Shown in pieces: positions 29,432-38,588 of a DNA stretch of 64,000 nucleotides. The stretch covers positions 496,001 through 560,000 of the forward strand of contig NZ_CAMPJO010000001.1 in the NCBI RefSeq assembly GCF_946886895.1. Direction: 5' to 3'. Position numbers and translations under genes: made by a program. Position 1 is the first letter of the stretch, and the number at the start of each line of letters is the position of its first letter. This stretch comes from an uncultured Marinobacter sp. Lineage in GTDB: Bacteria > Pseudomonadota > Gammaproteobacteria > Pseudomonadales > Oleiphilaceae. Under the pieces are notes generated by a model. The model was not told the origin of the DNA, did no database searches, and was given only the letters and a program-made list of their open reading frames with translations.

Positions 29432-30127
29432 TCAGAACTCGGCACCCGCCTGGATCAGCAGCATTTCCAGGTCCCGGTTGTTATGGCTCCGGGCCACGCT
29501 CAGCGCGGTGGAGCCATCCGATGCCCGATGATTGACATCGGCTCCGGCCGCCAGCAGCATCTCGGCGGTGAGCAGGTCACCACTGGCAACGATCTTCATC
29601 AGCAGGGACTCGCCGCCCTGGCTGACATTAACGTTGGCCCCCGCGGCCAGTAACACGTTCACCACCGACAGGTGGCCCTGCTCTGCCGCCCGCATCACCG
29701 GCGTGTACCCGGACCGGTCCCGGGCGTTGACGTCAGCGTCGGCCGCCAGCAACAGTTGCACCAGCCGGCGGTCACCCTGGCCCGCAGCCTCCATCAGGGG
29801 TGTCACCCCCGGATCTCCGGCCAGATCGGCATCGGCCCCCCGGGACAGCAGATACCACACCACCCGGTCTTCCCCGGCGCGCACGGCAGCCATCAGCGGT
29901 GTGCCATTTTCGGTCAGGCTATTGAGCGGTGCCCCGGATTCGCTGAGGCGCGTGACTTCTTCAATATCACCCCGGGCCGCAGCGGCCATCAGGGGCGTTG
30001 CCGATACCGTGGTGGTCCTGGGCTGGAGGTTGGCGGGCGATGGCGCCGAGGCACACCCGCTGACGAGCGGCAGAAACGCCATCAACAGAACCATTGCGGA
30101 GCAGGAAAAGCCGGATCCCTTGGCCAT
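29432..30127 (-). CDS. Ankyrin-repeat lipoprotein
   Basis: A 231-aa protein with a lipoprotein signal (lipobox VSGC near residue 24) followed by six ankyrin repeats, each opening with variants of TPLMAAAARGDIEEV; later units are TPLMEAAGQGDRRLV and TPVMRAAEQGHLSVV. The lipid anchor (Ala after Cys) predicts the outer membrane, so the repeats would bind a partner in the periplasm. The partner is unknown. The stop is seven bases from the stop of the converging gene at 28328-29425. Confidence 0.88.
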   Translation of the reverse strand: MAKGSGFSCSAMVLLMAFLPLVSGCASAPSPANLQPRTTTVSATPLMAAAARGDIEEVTRLSESGAPLNSLTENGTPLMAAVRAGEDRVVWYLLSRGADADLAGDPGVTPLMEAAGQGDRRLVQLLLAADADVNARDRSGYTPVMRAAEQGHLSVVNVLLAAGANVNVSQGGESLLMKIVASGDLLTAEMLLAAGADVNHRASDGSTALSVARSHNNRDLEMLLIQAGAEF

Positions 30128-30196
30128 AGCATAAATCTCAGTGGGATTGTGTGGGCCTATTCTGGGCACCCCGCGATGACAATTAAATCGAGCGGT

Positions 30197-32371
30197 TCAC
30201 AACTCGGGGCCGTTGTGCAGAAGTTCCCGCGCCATGGCCCGAAGCCGGTCCTCGCCTTCACGCTGTCCCTGGCTCAGGCCCAGACGTTGCAACTCGGCCC
30301 AGGACTGACCCTGCAGTACCGACCGGCACCACAGCTCGGCGTCCGGCTGCGCACTCAGCCAGGACATCACCCCGGGAGCCAGGCTCAGCTCTCGCAGCAC
30401 CGGCACCATCAGGCGGAAACCCCGGTGGCCCTCGGAGAAACTGCGCAGATCCCGGACATCGTCCTCGGTCGGCTCCGCCAATGGCGGCAGATCGGAGGTG
30501 AGCGCCGACAGCAGCCGGGGGGCCAGTGTTGGCCAGTTCAGTGGCACCAGCGTCAGCCAGTGCCTGGCCAGCCGATGTCGCAACCGATGAACCAGGGTCT
30601 GGCCGGAGTCGGTACAGCCTTTCAGCATCTGCAGCGGGTATTCGCCACTGCTGGCTTCCCGGCGCAGGCCGATTCGCACCAGTGGCAGACCGCACGACTG
30701 CCAGAAGGCCAGCAATTCCGTACTGCCACCAAAGCTGGTGCCCAGGCTGTCGAGCCCCTCGTCCGCGACCGAGCGTTCAGCGGCCCGCACCAACCGACGC
30801 CCCACGCCCAGGCGCCGCGCCTCCGGCACCACGGCGACCCGGACCACTCGCAAACAGCGCTGGCGCGCCGCCTCCGGGAAACCGCTGTGGCTGGCCAGCG
30901 ACTGGGGGAGCAGGTGCCCACGCAGGCGCCGTGTGCCCAGGGTCACCTGTTCCGCCAGACCAGCCTCGAGACCGCCTTCCCGGGCCGCCCAGAGCAGGCC
31001 CACGGTGGTGTTACCCATCCTTGCCCGCCAGCTCCGGTTCTGCGGGTCGTCCAGCCATTGCCGGAGGTCTGCCGGCGTGGTCCGGTAATGGGCGTCCACC
31101 AGGATCGCGAAGGCCTCGGCCAGTTCGGTGTCGGTGGCGGTCGCCGGTTGCCAGGGTTCGATGGTCACAGGCCCCGTGTCGGGGCTCGCCGGCGATTCGT
31201 TCGGGCTGTTGGCAGCGAGCAGGAACAGGTCGGACACCAGGCGCTCCAGGGGGTCGCCATCGATCCAGCGAATCGGTGTCGTCAGCGTCCGCGACTGCCA
31301 ATGGGGGGTGTGGTGCTCCAGTACCTCGCGAAAGCGAATGGCAAAGCCGCGCCCGGCCCCTTCGTATCCATGCACGGTGGTGGCATAGGCGACCCGCGGC
31401 CAGCCCAGAAGAATGGCTTTCAGGGTCTGGGCTGGTATGGCGGCGGCCTCATCGACCATCACCACTTCCGCCGCCGGCCGGTCGGCAAGCAGGTCGGCCA
31501 GGGCCAGAAACCGGAGGCTGGCACCGTCGGTGGTTCGCAGTTCCCGATGCCCAGTCTCCGGGCCGGGGGCATCGGCAAGCCGGGAGGCGAGAGCCTCCCG
31601 CGCGTGGCGGAACAGGGTATCGACATTGTCCGGCGTGGGTGCGGTCACCAGTATCTGGCGTCGGCCCTGCGTCAGTAATTCGGCCGCCGCCAGGCCAAGG
31701 GCGGCGGATTTCCCCCGGCCCCGATCTGCGGTCACCACCAGGGGCCGGCGCCGGCGCCCCAGGCCGAACTGGACCAGCGCCTGGACCAACGCTTGCTGGT
31801 CAGCCGTGGTGGCGACGGTAAAGGCGGTCTGCGGTGCCGGTAGCCGGAGCGGGGGTAACGGGCACGGGTGGTCCGGTGATACCCGGATCACGTCGGGATC
31901 GGCGGCCAGTTTCCGCGCCAGGCGGGCAGCAAACGGATGTTCCCGGGCCTGGTCCAGGCCGGTTCGGGCGTAGTCCGGATCCGAAAAAATCGGCCACTGC
32001 TCCAGGGGTGGCATCAGCCAGAACAGCAGGCCGCCGGCCTGCAGAGTTCCCGAGAGCGCCGCCAAGGCGTCGGGTGGGTTGCCCTGCCAACCGTCCCAGA
32101 CGATAACGGACAGTTCCCGGCCCAGCCAGGATCGGTGACTTGAGGGCTGGATGGCAGTCAGCCGGTTGTCCGGGCATTGGTCCGCGGGCCCGGTCCAGAG
32201 GCCGTTGTCGGCGTCGAGTTCAGGCAAGTGGCGCCGTAGCCAGGCCATGGCGCTGGTGCGCTCGCCTTCGAGCAGGACCAGTCTGCGCTCGCCACGCTGA
32301 CGGAGGCGGGCCTGGAGGGCACGCCAGTCGGTGACGCTGGCCGCAGCCCGTGGCTCTGGCCCGCTGGCCAT
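30197..32371 (-). CDS. tmcA: tRNA(Met) cytidine acetyltransferase TmcA
   Basis: TmcA (724 aa) makes N4-acetylcytidine at the wobble base of elongator tRNA-Met using acetyl-CoA and ATP. In order: an N-terminal DUF1726 domain, a RecD-like ATPase with Walker A TADRGRGKSAALG and MVDEAAAIP, a GNAT acetyltransferase domain with VVRVAVVPEARRLGVGRRLV, and a C-terminal tRNA-binding region. Length is slightly above E. coli (671 aa). Its ATG shares one base with the stop of the upstream DUF2237 gene (TAATG), so translation is likely coupled. Confidence 0.93.
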   Translation of the reverse strand: MASGPEPRAAASVTDWRALQARLRQRGERRLVLLEGERTSAMAWLRRHLPELDADNGLWTGPADQCPDNRLTAIQPSSHRSWLGRELSVIVWDGWQGNPPDALAALSGTLQAGGLLFWLMPPLEQWPIFSDPDYARTGLDQAREHPFAARLARKLAADPDVIRVSPDHPCPLPPLRLPAPQTAFTVATTADQQALVQALVQFGLGRRRRPLVVTADRGRGKSAALGLAAAELLTQGRRQILVTAPTPDNVDTLFRHAREALASRLADAPGPETGHRELRTTDGASLRFLALADLLADRPAAEVVMVDEAAAIPAQTLKAILLGWPRVAYATTVHGYEGAGRGFAIRFREVLEHHTPHWQSRTLTTPIRWIDGDPLERLVSDLFLLAANSPNESPASPDTGPVTIEPWQPATATDTELAEAFAILVDAHYRTTPADLRQWLDDPQNRSWRARMGNTTVGLLWAAREGGLEAGLAEQVTLGTRRLRGHLLPQSLASHSGFPEAARQRCLRVVRVAVVPEARRLGVGRRLVRAAERSVADEGLDSLGTSFGGSTELLAFWQSCGLPLVRIGLRREASSGEYPLQMLKGCTDSGQTLVHRLRHRLARHWLTLVPLNWPTLAPRLLSALTSDLPPLAEPTEDDVRDLRSFSEGHRGFRLMVPVLRELSLAPGVMSWLSAQPDAELWCRSVLQGQSWAELQRLGLSQGQREGEDRLRAMARELLHNGPEL

Positions 32372-32748
32372 TAACTGAGGTCCACGCCGCTGGTTTTGAG
32401 GTCTTGCAGGTTGCAATGCTCGAGGGCCGCCTGGTGAGTGGCCCGCAGGCGTACTCTCGGCGCGCAGCCAGCTTCAAAAGCTTCCTGCCAGCGAGCGGCG
32501 CACAGGCACCAGTTGTCACCGGGCTTGAGGCCTTCAAAGCCGAATTCGGGCCTTGGGGTGCTGAGGTCGTTGCCGCGGGCTTTGGAGAATTCGAGAAATT
32601 CGTCGGTGACGACGGTGCAGACGGCGTGGAGGCCGAGGTCATCGGGGCCAACGTTGCAGCAGCCATCGCGGTAGAAGCCGGTCACCGGGTCTTTGCCGCA
32701 GGCTTCCAGCTTTTCGCCCAGGACGTTTATCGATTCAAATATTTCCAT
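32371..32748 (-). CDS. DUF2237 family protein
   Basis: A 125-aa cytoplasmic protein of the DUF2237 family, function not established. Conserved features are the N-terminal INVLGEKLEACGKDPVTGFY, RDGCCNVGPDDLGLHAVC, and the block KPGDNWCLCAARWQEAFEAG; the many conserved cysteines suggest metal binding, which is inference. It stands first in a two-gene unit with tmcA. A tRNA-related role is a guess from that overlap only. Confidence 0.9.
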   Translation of the reverse strand: MEIFESINVLGEKLEACGKDPVTGFYRDGCCNVGPDDLGLHAVCTVVTDEFLEFSKARGNDLSTPRPEFGFEGLKPGDNWCLCAARWQEAFEAGCAPRVRLRATHQAALEHCNLQDLKTSGVDLS

Positions 32749-32870
32749 TTTTTCAACCTTCCAGTTTCGGGGGCAGTAAGTTGGGAGTTATAGTCCAACG
32801 GACACAAAGACCGGTTTCAATTATGCGGGACCGGTATCAGCACTGCCAGCAGCCCGCTACAATACCGGCC

Positions 32871-35144
32871 ATGCCGACTGAACCCCAAATTTCTGATACC
32901 TCTCACCTTCCGGATTACCTCACCGATGAGCAGCGGGCGATTATTACCGCCGGCTATGAGCACGCGGTGATTACCGCTGTGGCCGGGAGTGGCAAGACGT
33001 CGACGCTGGCCTGGCGGATTCGGTATCTGCTGGAACAGGGGCATGATCCGGATCGGATGCTGGTGTTGATGTTCAATCGCAGTGCCCGGGTGGATTTTGA
33101 GCGGAAGTTGCAGGAGGTGGGCAGTCAGAGTGGGCTGGCGCTGCCGGAGGTCCGGACGTATCACGCGATGGGGTTTCGGCTTTACAAGCGGTTTGTCCGG
33201 GAGGGGTATCTGCCGGGGTTTTCGGAGAAGGTTCTGACGGATCAGGAGATCAGTTTTCAGGCCTGGCAGCTGACGCGGCGGTTGGCGCCGGAGGATCTGG
33301 CCGATGAGATCCGGCGCAGCAAGAAGGATTTTGTGGAGACGGCAACGGGGTTTATTGATCTGGTGAAGACGACGCTGTCGCCGGCGGAGGTTGTGTTTGA
33401 GGAGTTGGGGTATTCGGACAAGCACAAGTATCTGATCGATCTGTTCCACAGTTTTGAGCAGTGGCGTAAGGGCCAGGGGCGGATCAGTTATGCGGATATG
33501 CTGTATGAGCCGGTGATGGCGATCCATCAGAATCCGCCCTTGCAGCGGCTGGTGGGGAACAAGATGGATCTGATTCTGGTGGATGAGTACCAGGATACCA
33601 ATGAGATCCAGCACCTGTTGCTGCGCTATGTGGCCGGGGACCGGGCCCGGGTGACGGTGGTGGGGGATCCGGACCAGACGATCTATGAGTTTCGGGGGGC
33701 GAAGCCCGAGTTTATTCTCAAACGGTTCAGTGATGAATTTGAGAGCCCACTGGAGCAGACGCTGAGTTACACGTTTCGCTATGGGCATCGGGTGGCGTTG
33801 CTGGCGAATCACCTGATCTGCCACAACACCGGACGCAAGGATGTGTTGTGTCATTCCCATCCCTCCACCCCACATACGGACATTACCCTGCATCGGGTGG
33901 AGAGCGATGCCGATACGGTGCTGCAGGTTCTGCAAGGCCAGTCTGAAGCCGCTTTGGCCGGTACCGCGATTCTGTTCCGGGTGTGGAGCCAGAGTGTGCC
34001 GATTGAGCTGAAGCTGCTGGCGCGGCAGGTTCCCTACCGGATCGATGCCGGCAAGGGGGCACTGTTCAGCCGGGAAGTGCAGGCGATTACCGCGTTGCTG
34101 GTGGTGGTCACCGGCAAGCTGGACAATCTGCCGGACGAGGATCGGCTGGAGCTGGCCCGGCAGTTGTTGCGGTTTCCCCATGTCGGTCTCAAGGAGCCGG
34201 AGCTGGAGCAGCTGGCGCGGTTTCTGGCTGGCTTTAGCGGTGGCTGGCACGAGCGGCTGCTGGCGATGGACTTTGACGCCCTGGCACCGATGGCGGCCCG
34301 CAAACTGCGCAAGCTGGGCGAGGTGCTGGCTCAGCTGCGCAGCTACGCCGGGCCGGTGGCCGGGCTGATCAGTGTTTACGCGGAACATACCGATCTCTAC
34401 GAGGGCATCCGGAGCCTGGCCCTGACCCACGACAGCGCTGAAGAACGGATCGATACCGTGCAGGGTTTCCGGCAGTACCTGAGAAGCCTGGATGTCGATG
34501 CCGAGGGGGCCCTGGCGCATCTGAAGGCCCTGAAGCAGCAGGCGGGCGAGAAGCAGGAAGGTGGTGTGCTGTTGTCGACCATTCACCGTACCAAGGGGCT
34601 GGAATGGCCCACGGTGATCATTCCCGGTTTGCAGGAGAAGTACCTGCCCTACAGTCCCCGACCCCAGGAGGATGCCCGGGCGTTTCTGGAGAGTGAGCGG
34701 CGACTGCTGTATGTCGCGATGACACGCACCCGCCAGCACCTTCACCTGATCACCCGCCCGGCCAGCCGGCAACCGCACCTGGACGGGGATCAGGGCCCCA
34801 GCCGGTTTATGGAAGAGTGCTGTTTCGGGCTTGCGGACGAGTTCGGGCAATGGCTGGACACACGAAGCCCCGCACAGGACAGTGCAATCCGGCTCGGCTC
34901 TCCGGTCACGCCGATCAGCCAGCGTTACGCCGAGCGGGAAGGTGTCACACTCGAAGGCCAGGCGGCGACGGCCGGAAGTTCCATGGAACCGCTCTGGCAC
35001 CATCCGCGTGTAAGTCACGCCGTTTTAGGGCCAGGCTCGGTCGTGGCCGAAGATGGCGCATCGTTCGAGGTTCATTTTGACAGCGGTGAGCGGCTCAATT
35101 TCAGTAAAAAGAGCGCACACCTGTATTTCACCACTCTGGCCTGA
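32871..35144 (+). CDS. UvrD/Rep-family ATP-dependent helicase (second UvrD paralogue)
   Basis: Superfamily 1 helicase of 757 aa. Motifs seen: Walker A AVAGSGKTSTL, Ia MFNRSARVDF, Walker B LVDEYQDTNE, III GDPDQTIYEFRGA, V STIHRTKGLEW and VI RRLLYVAMTRTRQ. It ends with a Tudor-like segment (LGPGSVVAEDGASFEVHFDSGERL) comparable to that of UvrD. It is clearly distinct from the housekeeping uvrD at 19643-21808. I take ATG 32871 (MPTEPQISDTS) as start; the frame is open for 30 codons upstream but reads unlike protein. By eye the 5' half uses many codons ending in G or T and few in C, unlike its neighbours. Confidence 0.88.
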   Translation: MPTEPQISDTSHLPDYLTDEQRAIITAGYEHAVITAVAGSGKTSTLAWRIRYLLEQGHDPDRMLVLMFNRSARVDFERKLQEVGSQSGLALPEVRTYHAMGFRLYKRFVREGYLPGFSEKVLTDQEISFQAWQLTRRLAPEDLADEIRRSKKDFVETATGFIDLVKTTLSPAEVVFEELGYSDKHKYLIDLFHSFEQWRKGQGRISYADMLYEPVMAIHQNPPLQRLVGNKMDLILVDEYQDTNEIQHLLLRYVAGDRARVTVVGDPDQTIYEFRGAKPEFILKRFSDEFESPLEQTLSYTFRYGHRVALLANHLICHNTGRKDVLCHSHPSTPHTDITLHRVESDADTVLQVLQGQSEAALAGTAILFRVWSQSVPIELKLLARQVPYRIDAGKGALFSREVQAITALLVVVTGKLDNLPDEDRLELARQLLRFPHVGLKEPELEQLARFLAGFSGGWHERLLAMDFDALAPMAARKLRKLGEVLAQLRSYAGPVAGLISVYAEHTDLYEGIRSLALTHDSAEERIDTVQGFRQYLRSLDVDAEGALAHLKALKQQAGEKQEGGVLLSTIHRTKGLEWPTVIIPGLQEKYLPYSPRPQEDARAFLESERRLLYVAMTRTRQHLHLITRPASRQPHLDGDQGPSRFMEECCFGLADEFGQWLDTRSPAQDSAIRLGSPVTPISQRYAEREGVTLEGQAATAGSSMEPLWHHPRVSHAVLGPGSVVAEDGASFEVHFDSGERLNFSKKSAHLYFTTLA

Positions 35145-35338
35145 CCGGACGGCACGGGCGGGTGGCCAACCTCGTATGATGGTGGTCACAAAATCCGCCA
35201 GGCACCAGGTTACTCATCGGTAACTTTTGCCATGGTTCTTTGTTTTTTCTGAACTATTAGCCTAAATTCCGCGTAAGACCCTGACATCAGTGCCTTACCC
35301 GAGCGACACTCAAAACGATAACGAACAGGAGGTTCAGC

Positions 35339-36544
35339 ATGAACATCATGCGCCCACTCGCGATGGCCGCCATCGCAACCACCCTGACAACCCCCGCCCT
35401 GGCGGATCGCCAGGAAACCATCTATCTGAACCCGTTCGCCGGTTTCCAGCTGTTTGGTGACCAGCGGGACCTGAGCGAATCCGGCACCTTCGGCATCGGC
35501 GTCGAGTACCGGTTCCAGCCGAACTGGGCGGTGGAAGCCGTCTATTCCCGGGCCAATGCGGACCGGAAGTACGTGGATGGATCGTCGCAATTCGATGAAG
35601 TCCGGGTAGATGGCACTTACTACTTTGCCGGCCCGGACGAGGCCTGGAACCCGTACGTCTCCCTGGGCGCCGGCCATGCCGAATTCGGCCTGGAAGATGC
35701 CGGCGGGCCCCGCACTGCGGGCACCAACCATGATGAAACCCGGGTCAACGTGGGTACCGGTTTCCGCTACAACATCAGTGACGCGGTCTCGCTAAGGGGT
35801 GATCTGCGGGAATTCCACGGCATCGACGAAAGCACCTTCGATACCCAGGTCTCCCTGGGCATCAGTTTCGCGTTCACCCGCACCGTGGCGCAATCCACGG
35901 TCACCAGGCCGAAGGACACCGACAATGACGGTGTCGTCGACAGTCGCGACCAGTGCCCGGCGACGCTGGCAGAGCGCATCGTGGACGCCAGCGGTTGCGA
36001 ACCCGATGCCGACATGGACGCCGTGGCCGATGCCCGCGACGCCTGCCCTGGCACAGCGCAAAATGTTGAGGTGAACGCCCGGGGCTGTGAGCTGGACAGC
36101 GACAACGACGGCGTGGCCAACAGCAGCGATGAATGCCCGGGCACCACCGCCGGTGCCGATGTCGATGCCAACGGCTGCGAAGGGGTCACCGAGACCATCC
36201 AGACCTTCACCATTGAAGTGCAGTTCCCGACCAACAGCTCGGTGATCGGTAACGCCTACGATAACGAAATCCGCCGGGTTGCAGACTTCATGCAGGCCAA
36301 TCCGGAGACCATTGTGGAGATCGCCGGCCATTCCGACAGTCGGGGCGAGGCAGGTTACAACCGGTTCCTGTCCCAGCGTCGTGCCGAAGCCGTGGCCGCC
36401 AGGCTCACCGGCCCCCTGGGTGTTGACCCGGACCGGGTGAGTGCGGTCGGCTATGGTGAAGCCCAGCCGGTGGCGTCCAACGACACGGCCCAGGGCCGTG
36501 CCGCCAACCGCCGGGTTGAGGCGCGCATCCAGGTGCGTCGCTAA
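35339..36544 (+). CDS. OmpA-family outer-membrane protein with thrombospondin type 3 repeats
   Basis: A 401-aa protein: signal peptide ending near TPALA (residue 22); N-terminal eight-strand barrel (about 23-185); three calcium-binding TSP3 repeats (DTDNDGVVDSRDQCP, DADMDAVADARDACP, DSDNDGVANSSDECP; about 198-275); and a C-terminal OmpA domain that grips peptidoglycan (VEIAGHSDSRGEAGYNRFLSQRR). This is the OprF-like plan, linking outer membrane to cell wall. AGGAGG precedes ATG 35339. A strong terminator follows. Confidence 0.94.
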   Translation: MNIMRPLAMAAIATTLTTPALADRQETIYLNPFAGFQLFGDQRDLSESGTFGIGVEYRFQPNWAVEAVYSRANADRKYVDGSSQFDEVRVDGTYYFAGPDEAWNPYVSLGAGHAEFGLEDAGGPRTAGTNHDETRVNVGTGFRYNISDAVSLRGDLREFHGIDESTFDTQVSLGISFAFTRTVAQSTVTRPKDTDNDGVVDSRDQCPATLAERIVDASGCEPDADMDAVADARDACPGTAQNVEVNARGCELDSDNDGVANSSDECPGTTAGADVDANGCEGVTETIQTFTIEVQFPTNSSVIGNAYDNEIRRVADFMQANPETIVEIAGHSDSRGEAGYNRFLSQRRAEAVAARLTGPLGVDPDRVSAVGYGEAQPVASNDTAQGRAANRRVEARIQVRR

Positions 36545-36567
36545 CGCCAGAAACCCCGGCCCGTATC

Positions 36568-36600
36568 AGGAAAGGCGCCTCCGGGCGCCTTTCCTGTTTT
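36568..36600 (+). terminator. Rho-independent terminator after the OmpA-family gene
   Basis: Perfect 12-bp stem AGGAAAGGCGCC/GGCGCCTTTCCT with a TCCG loop (36568-36595), followed by GTTTT. It ends at the stop of the converging methyltransferase gene and may also serve that strand. Confidence 0.85.
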
Positions 36601-37850
36601 CACGGCATCCGGATTGCGTCGACCAGCAGGTTGCGGGGTGTCAGGGCCCGGTCGCAGAACTGGCCCAGGCGGACCCGATAGCCCTGCTCTTCCAGAAACA
36701 CCGAGTAATCCAGCACCAGCCACAGTTCGAGGGGCCTGCGGAACAGGTGCCGCACCAGCTCATGGCGGCGAACCTGCGCCAGCCGCTGCGCACCAACAGC
36801 CAGCCAGGCGTCGAAGTCCGTATTTCCGGGCAACTCAAGGTGCTTCTTATCCGCCGCCCAGCGACAGAACGCCGGAAACCCTTCATTCACCAGTCTGGCC
36901 GGATGGGAAGGCACCGGAAGATACTCGTCGCACCCTCGCAAGTGGCGCTGAAGACCATCAAACGCCAGTCGCCACTGGCTCGTCTTCCGTGTTTGCTCAC
37001 GCACCCTCGCCGGCGCGGTGACAGTCTCCTGAACCGCCAGGCGCAAGTCGTTCCGGCTTGGTTGAAGGAGGTTATCGTGGCCCGCCGCCCGCTCTGACAG
37101 GGGTCGGTATATTTCCTGGTTGGTCAGGTGGTAACAGCAGGGCGACACGCTCAGCCTTGGCAGAGCGGCGTCGCTGCCCCGACGCAGGAGTTGCCGGTGC
37201 AGATCCCCGCAGGCGTGCAGAGCAACACCGTGCCGGTTTTCCGGGAGCGCCAGCTCCGGCTCCGGCGCCATGACATCCTGGCAGGAAATCGACACCCGGT
37301 CCCCGAACTGTCGGGCAAGTCGATTGCCGTCGCGAACCAGTTCCGGATTCCACTCATAACCCTGAACTCCGCCCGGACAGGCCGGTGCCAGCGTCCGCGA
37401 CAGATGCCCCTTGCCGCAACACCAGTCCAGGGCCGGATGTTCCAGGGGTGCCAGGGACGCCGCAAAAGCGCCGGCCTGGAGCCGCTTGCGGCCAGGCATA
37501 TCGGTCGCCCGGACTTCCGGAAGTGTCGCCGTGGCGACGTTTTCTTCAGAGGGCGATAGCTGAGGCACCTGAACCAGTGCCGCGTAATCTGCCAGCGACG
37601 GTACCCATCCGGAGGCCAGACCCGCCAGTTGCTCCGGGGCCTCGTCCAGGTGCTCGCCGTCGCTGTCGGAAAGCGCCGATACCGTGGCGGCCAGCTCAGG
37701 ATAACGCCGGGTCCAGGCGGGTTCCGGCTCCATGAAGGGCGCCGGCTGCCAGAACTCACGATGCTGCACCAGCCAGTCGTTCAGCCGCTGCCAGTGCGGG
37801 TAAAAAGATTCTGCGCCGTGGTGTAAACTCGCCGCCGGAGGTAATGTCAT
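36600..37850 (-). CDS. SAM-dependent methyltransferase-like protein, substrate unknown
   Basis: A 416-aa protein with a Rossmann methyltransferase core in its middle: DWCCGKGHLSRTLA is the SAM-binding motif I, followed by GYEWNPELVRDGNRLA, LHACGDLHRQLLR and SVSPCCYHLTNQE. The HACGD and SPCCYH motifs recall a group of putative methyltransferases distantly related to eukaryotic METTL25-type proteins. Target unknown. ATG 37850 is chosen because the next residues (MTLPPAASLHHGAESFYPH) begin the domain; its start codon shares bases with that of the divergent gene. Confidence 0.78.
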   Translation of the reverse strand: MTLPPAASLHHGAESFYPHWQRLNDWLVQHREFWQPAPFMEPEPAWTRRYPELAATVSALSDSDGEHLDEAPEQLAGLASGWVPSLADYAALVQVPQLSPSEENVATATLPEVRATDMPGRKRLQAGAFAASLAPLEHPALDWCCGKGHLSRTLAPACPGGVQGYEWNPELVRDGNRLARQFGDRVSISCQDVMAPEPELALPENRHGVALHACGDLHRQLLRRGSDAALPRLSVSPCCYHLTNQEIYRPLSERAAGHDNLLQPSRNDLRLAVQETVTAPARVREQTRKTSQWRLAFDGLQRHLRGCDEYLPVPSHPARLVNEGFPAFCRWAADKKHLELPGNTDFDAWLAVGAQRLAQVRRHELVRHLFRRPLELWLVLDYSVFLEEQGYRVRLGQFCDRALTPRNLLVDAIRMP

Positions 37851-38565
37851 GCAACTGGCCTTTGTTTTGGTTGAACCCAAGGTTCCGGAAAATGTCGGCG
37901 CGGCCGCCCGTGCCCTGTGCACCATGGGCTTCGGCGAGCTCTGGCTGGTCAACTCCGACCTGCACACCCGCCCGGAAGCCCACTGGCTGGCCCATGGCAG
38001 CGATCATATCCTCGATAGTGCGCGCATTTTCCCCGATCTGGCTGCGGTTCGAAACTCCGTAGACCTGCTGATGGGCACCTCCGCCAAGCCCCGGCACCAG
38101 CGGCAGCACTGGCATGCCCCCGGCCAATTACGGGAGGCGTTGGCCAGTAAGGGCGCTTCCGTCGCGACTGCTGCCCTGGTGTTCGGCCGGGAAGATCGCG
38201 GGTTGTCCAATGAGGAGCTGGCACTGTGCGACCTGCTGACCGGCATTCCCATGAAAGTGGCCTACCCCTCCCTGAACCTCGCCCAGTCCGTCATGCTCTA
38301 CGCCTGGGAGCTGTCCGGGCTTGCGGCAGCCGCCGAGACCCAAACCGAATACGCCGACAGCAATCGTCTTGGAGCGCTCCGGGGCCGGCTTGAAACGTTG
38401 CTGCCGGAGCTGAATACACCGCCTGAGGGGAAACTGTCCCAATGGGTTTTTGAGCGGCTGCCCCTGCTGACTGAACGGGATATCGGGTTTGTTCATACCC
38501 TCTGTTCGAACATTGAGCGCGTTTTAGTGGGGAGGAAGAGCCGGACGGACAAGCCCGGGCCTTAG
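37849..38565 (+). CDS. SpoU-family RNA methyltransferase (YjtD/LasT type)
   Basis: A 238-aa knotted (SPOUT) methyltransferase for tRNA or rRNA 2'-O-ribose. The N-terminus LAFVLVEPKVPENVGAAARAL has the conserved Asn and Arg of motif 1; motif 2 is LVFGREDRGLSNEEL and motif 3 is YPSLNLAQSVMLYAWEL. These fit E. coli YjtD (LasT) better than TrmJ. GGAGG lies eight bases before ATG 37849. Exact RNA target is not readable. Confidence 0.88.
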   Translation: MQLAFVLVEPKVPENVGAAARALCTMGFGELWLVNSDLHTRPEAHWLAHGSDHILDSARIFPDLAAVRNSVDLLMGTSAKPRHQRQHWHAPGQLREALASKGASVATAALVFGREDRGLSNEELALCDLLTGIPMKVAYPSLNLAQSVMLYAWELSGLAAAAETQTEYADSNRLGALRGRLETLLPELNTPPEGKLSQWVFERLPLLTERDIGFVHTLCSNIERVLVGRKSRTDKPGP

Positions 38566-38588
38566 GTGGCGCATCGGCTTTCGCGGGC

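Noticed and set aside
29672..31678. A 668-codon plus-strand open frame antisense to tmcA and the ankyrin gene.
   Set aside because: Antisense shadow; the opposite strand carries complete conserved domains.
32817..35018. A 733-codon minus-strand open frame antisense to the UvrD-like helicase.
   Set aside because: The plus strand has all helicase motifs in order; the antisense product has none. Its length reflects the unusual base use of the helicase gene.
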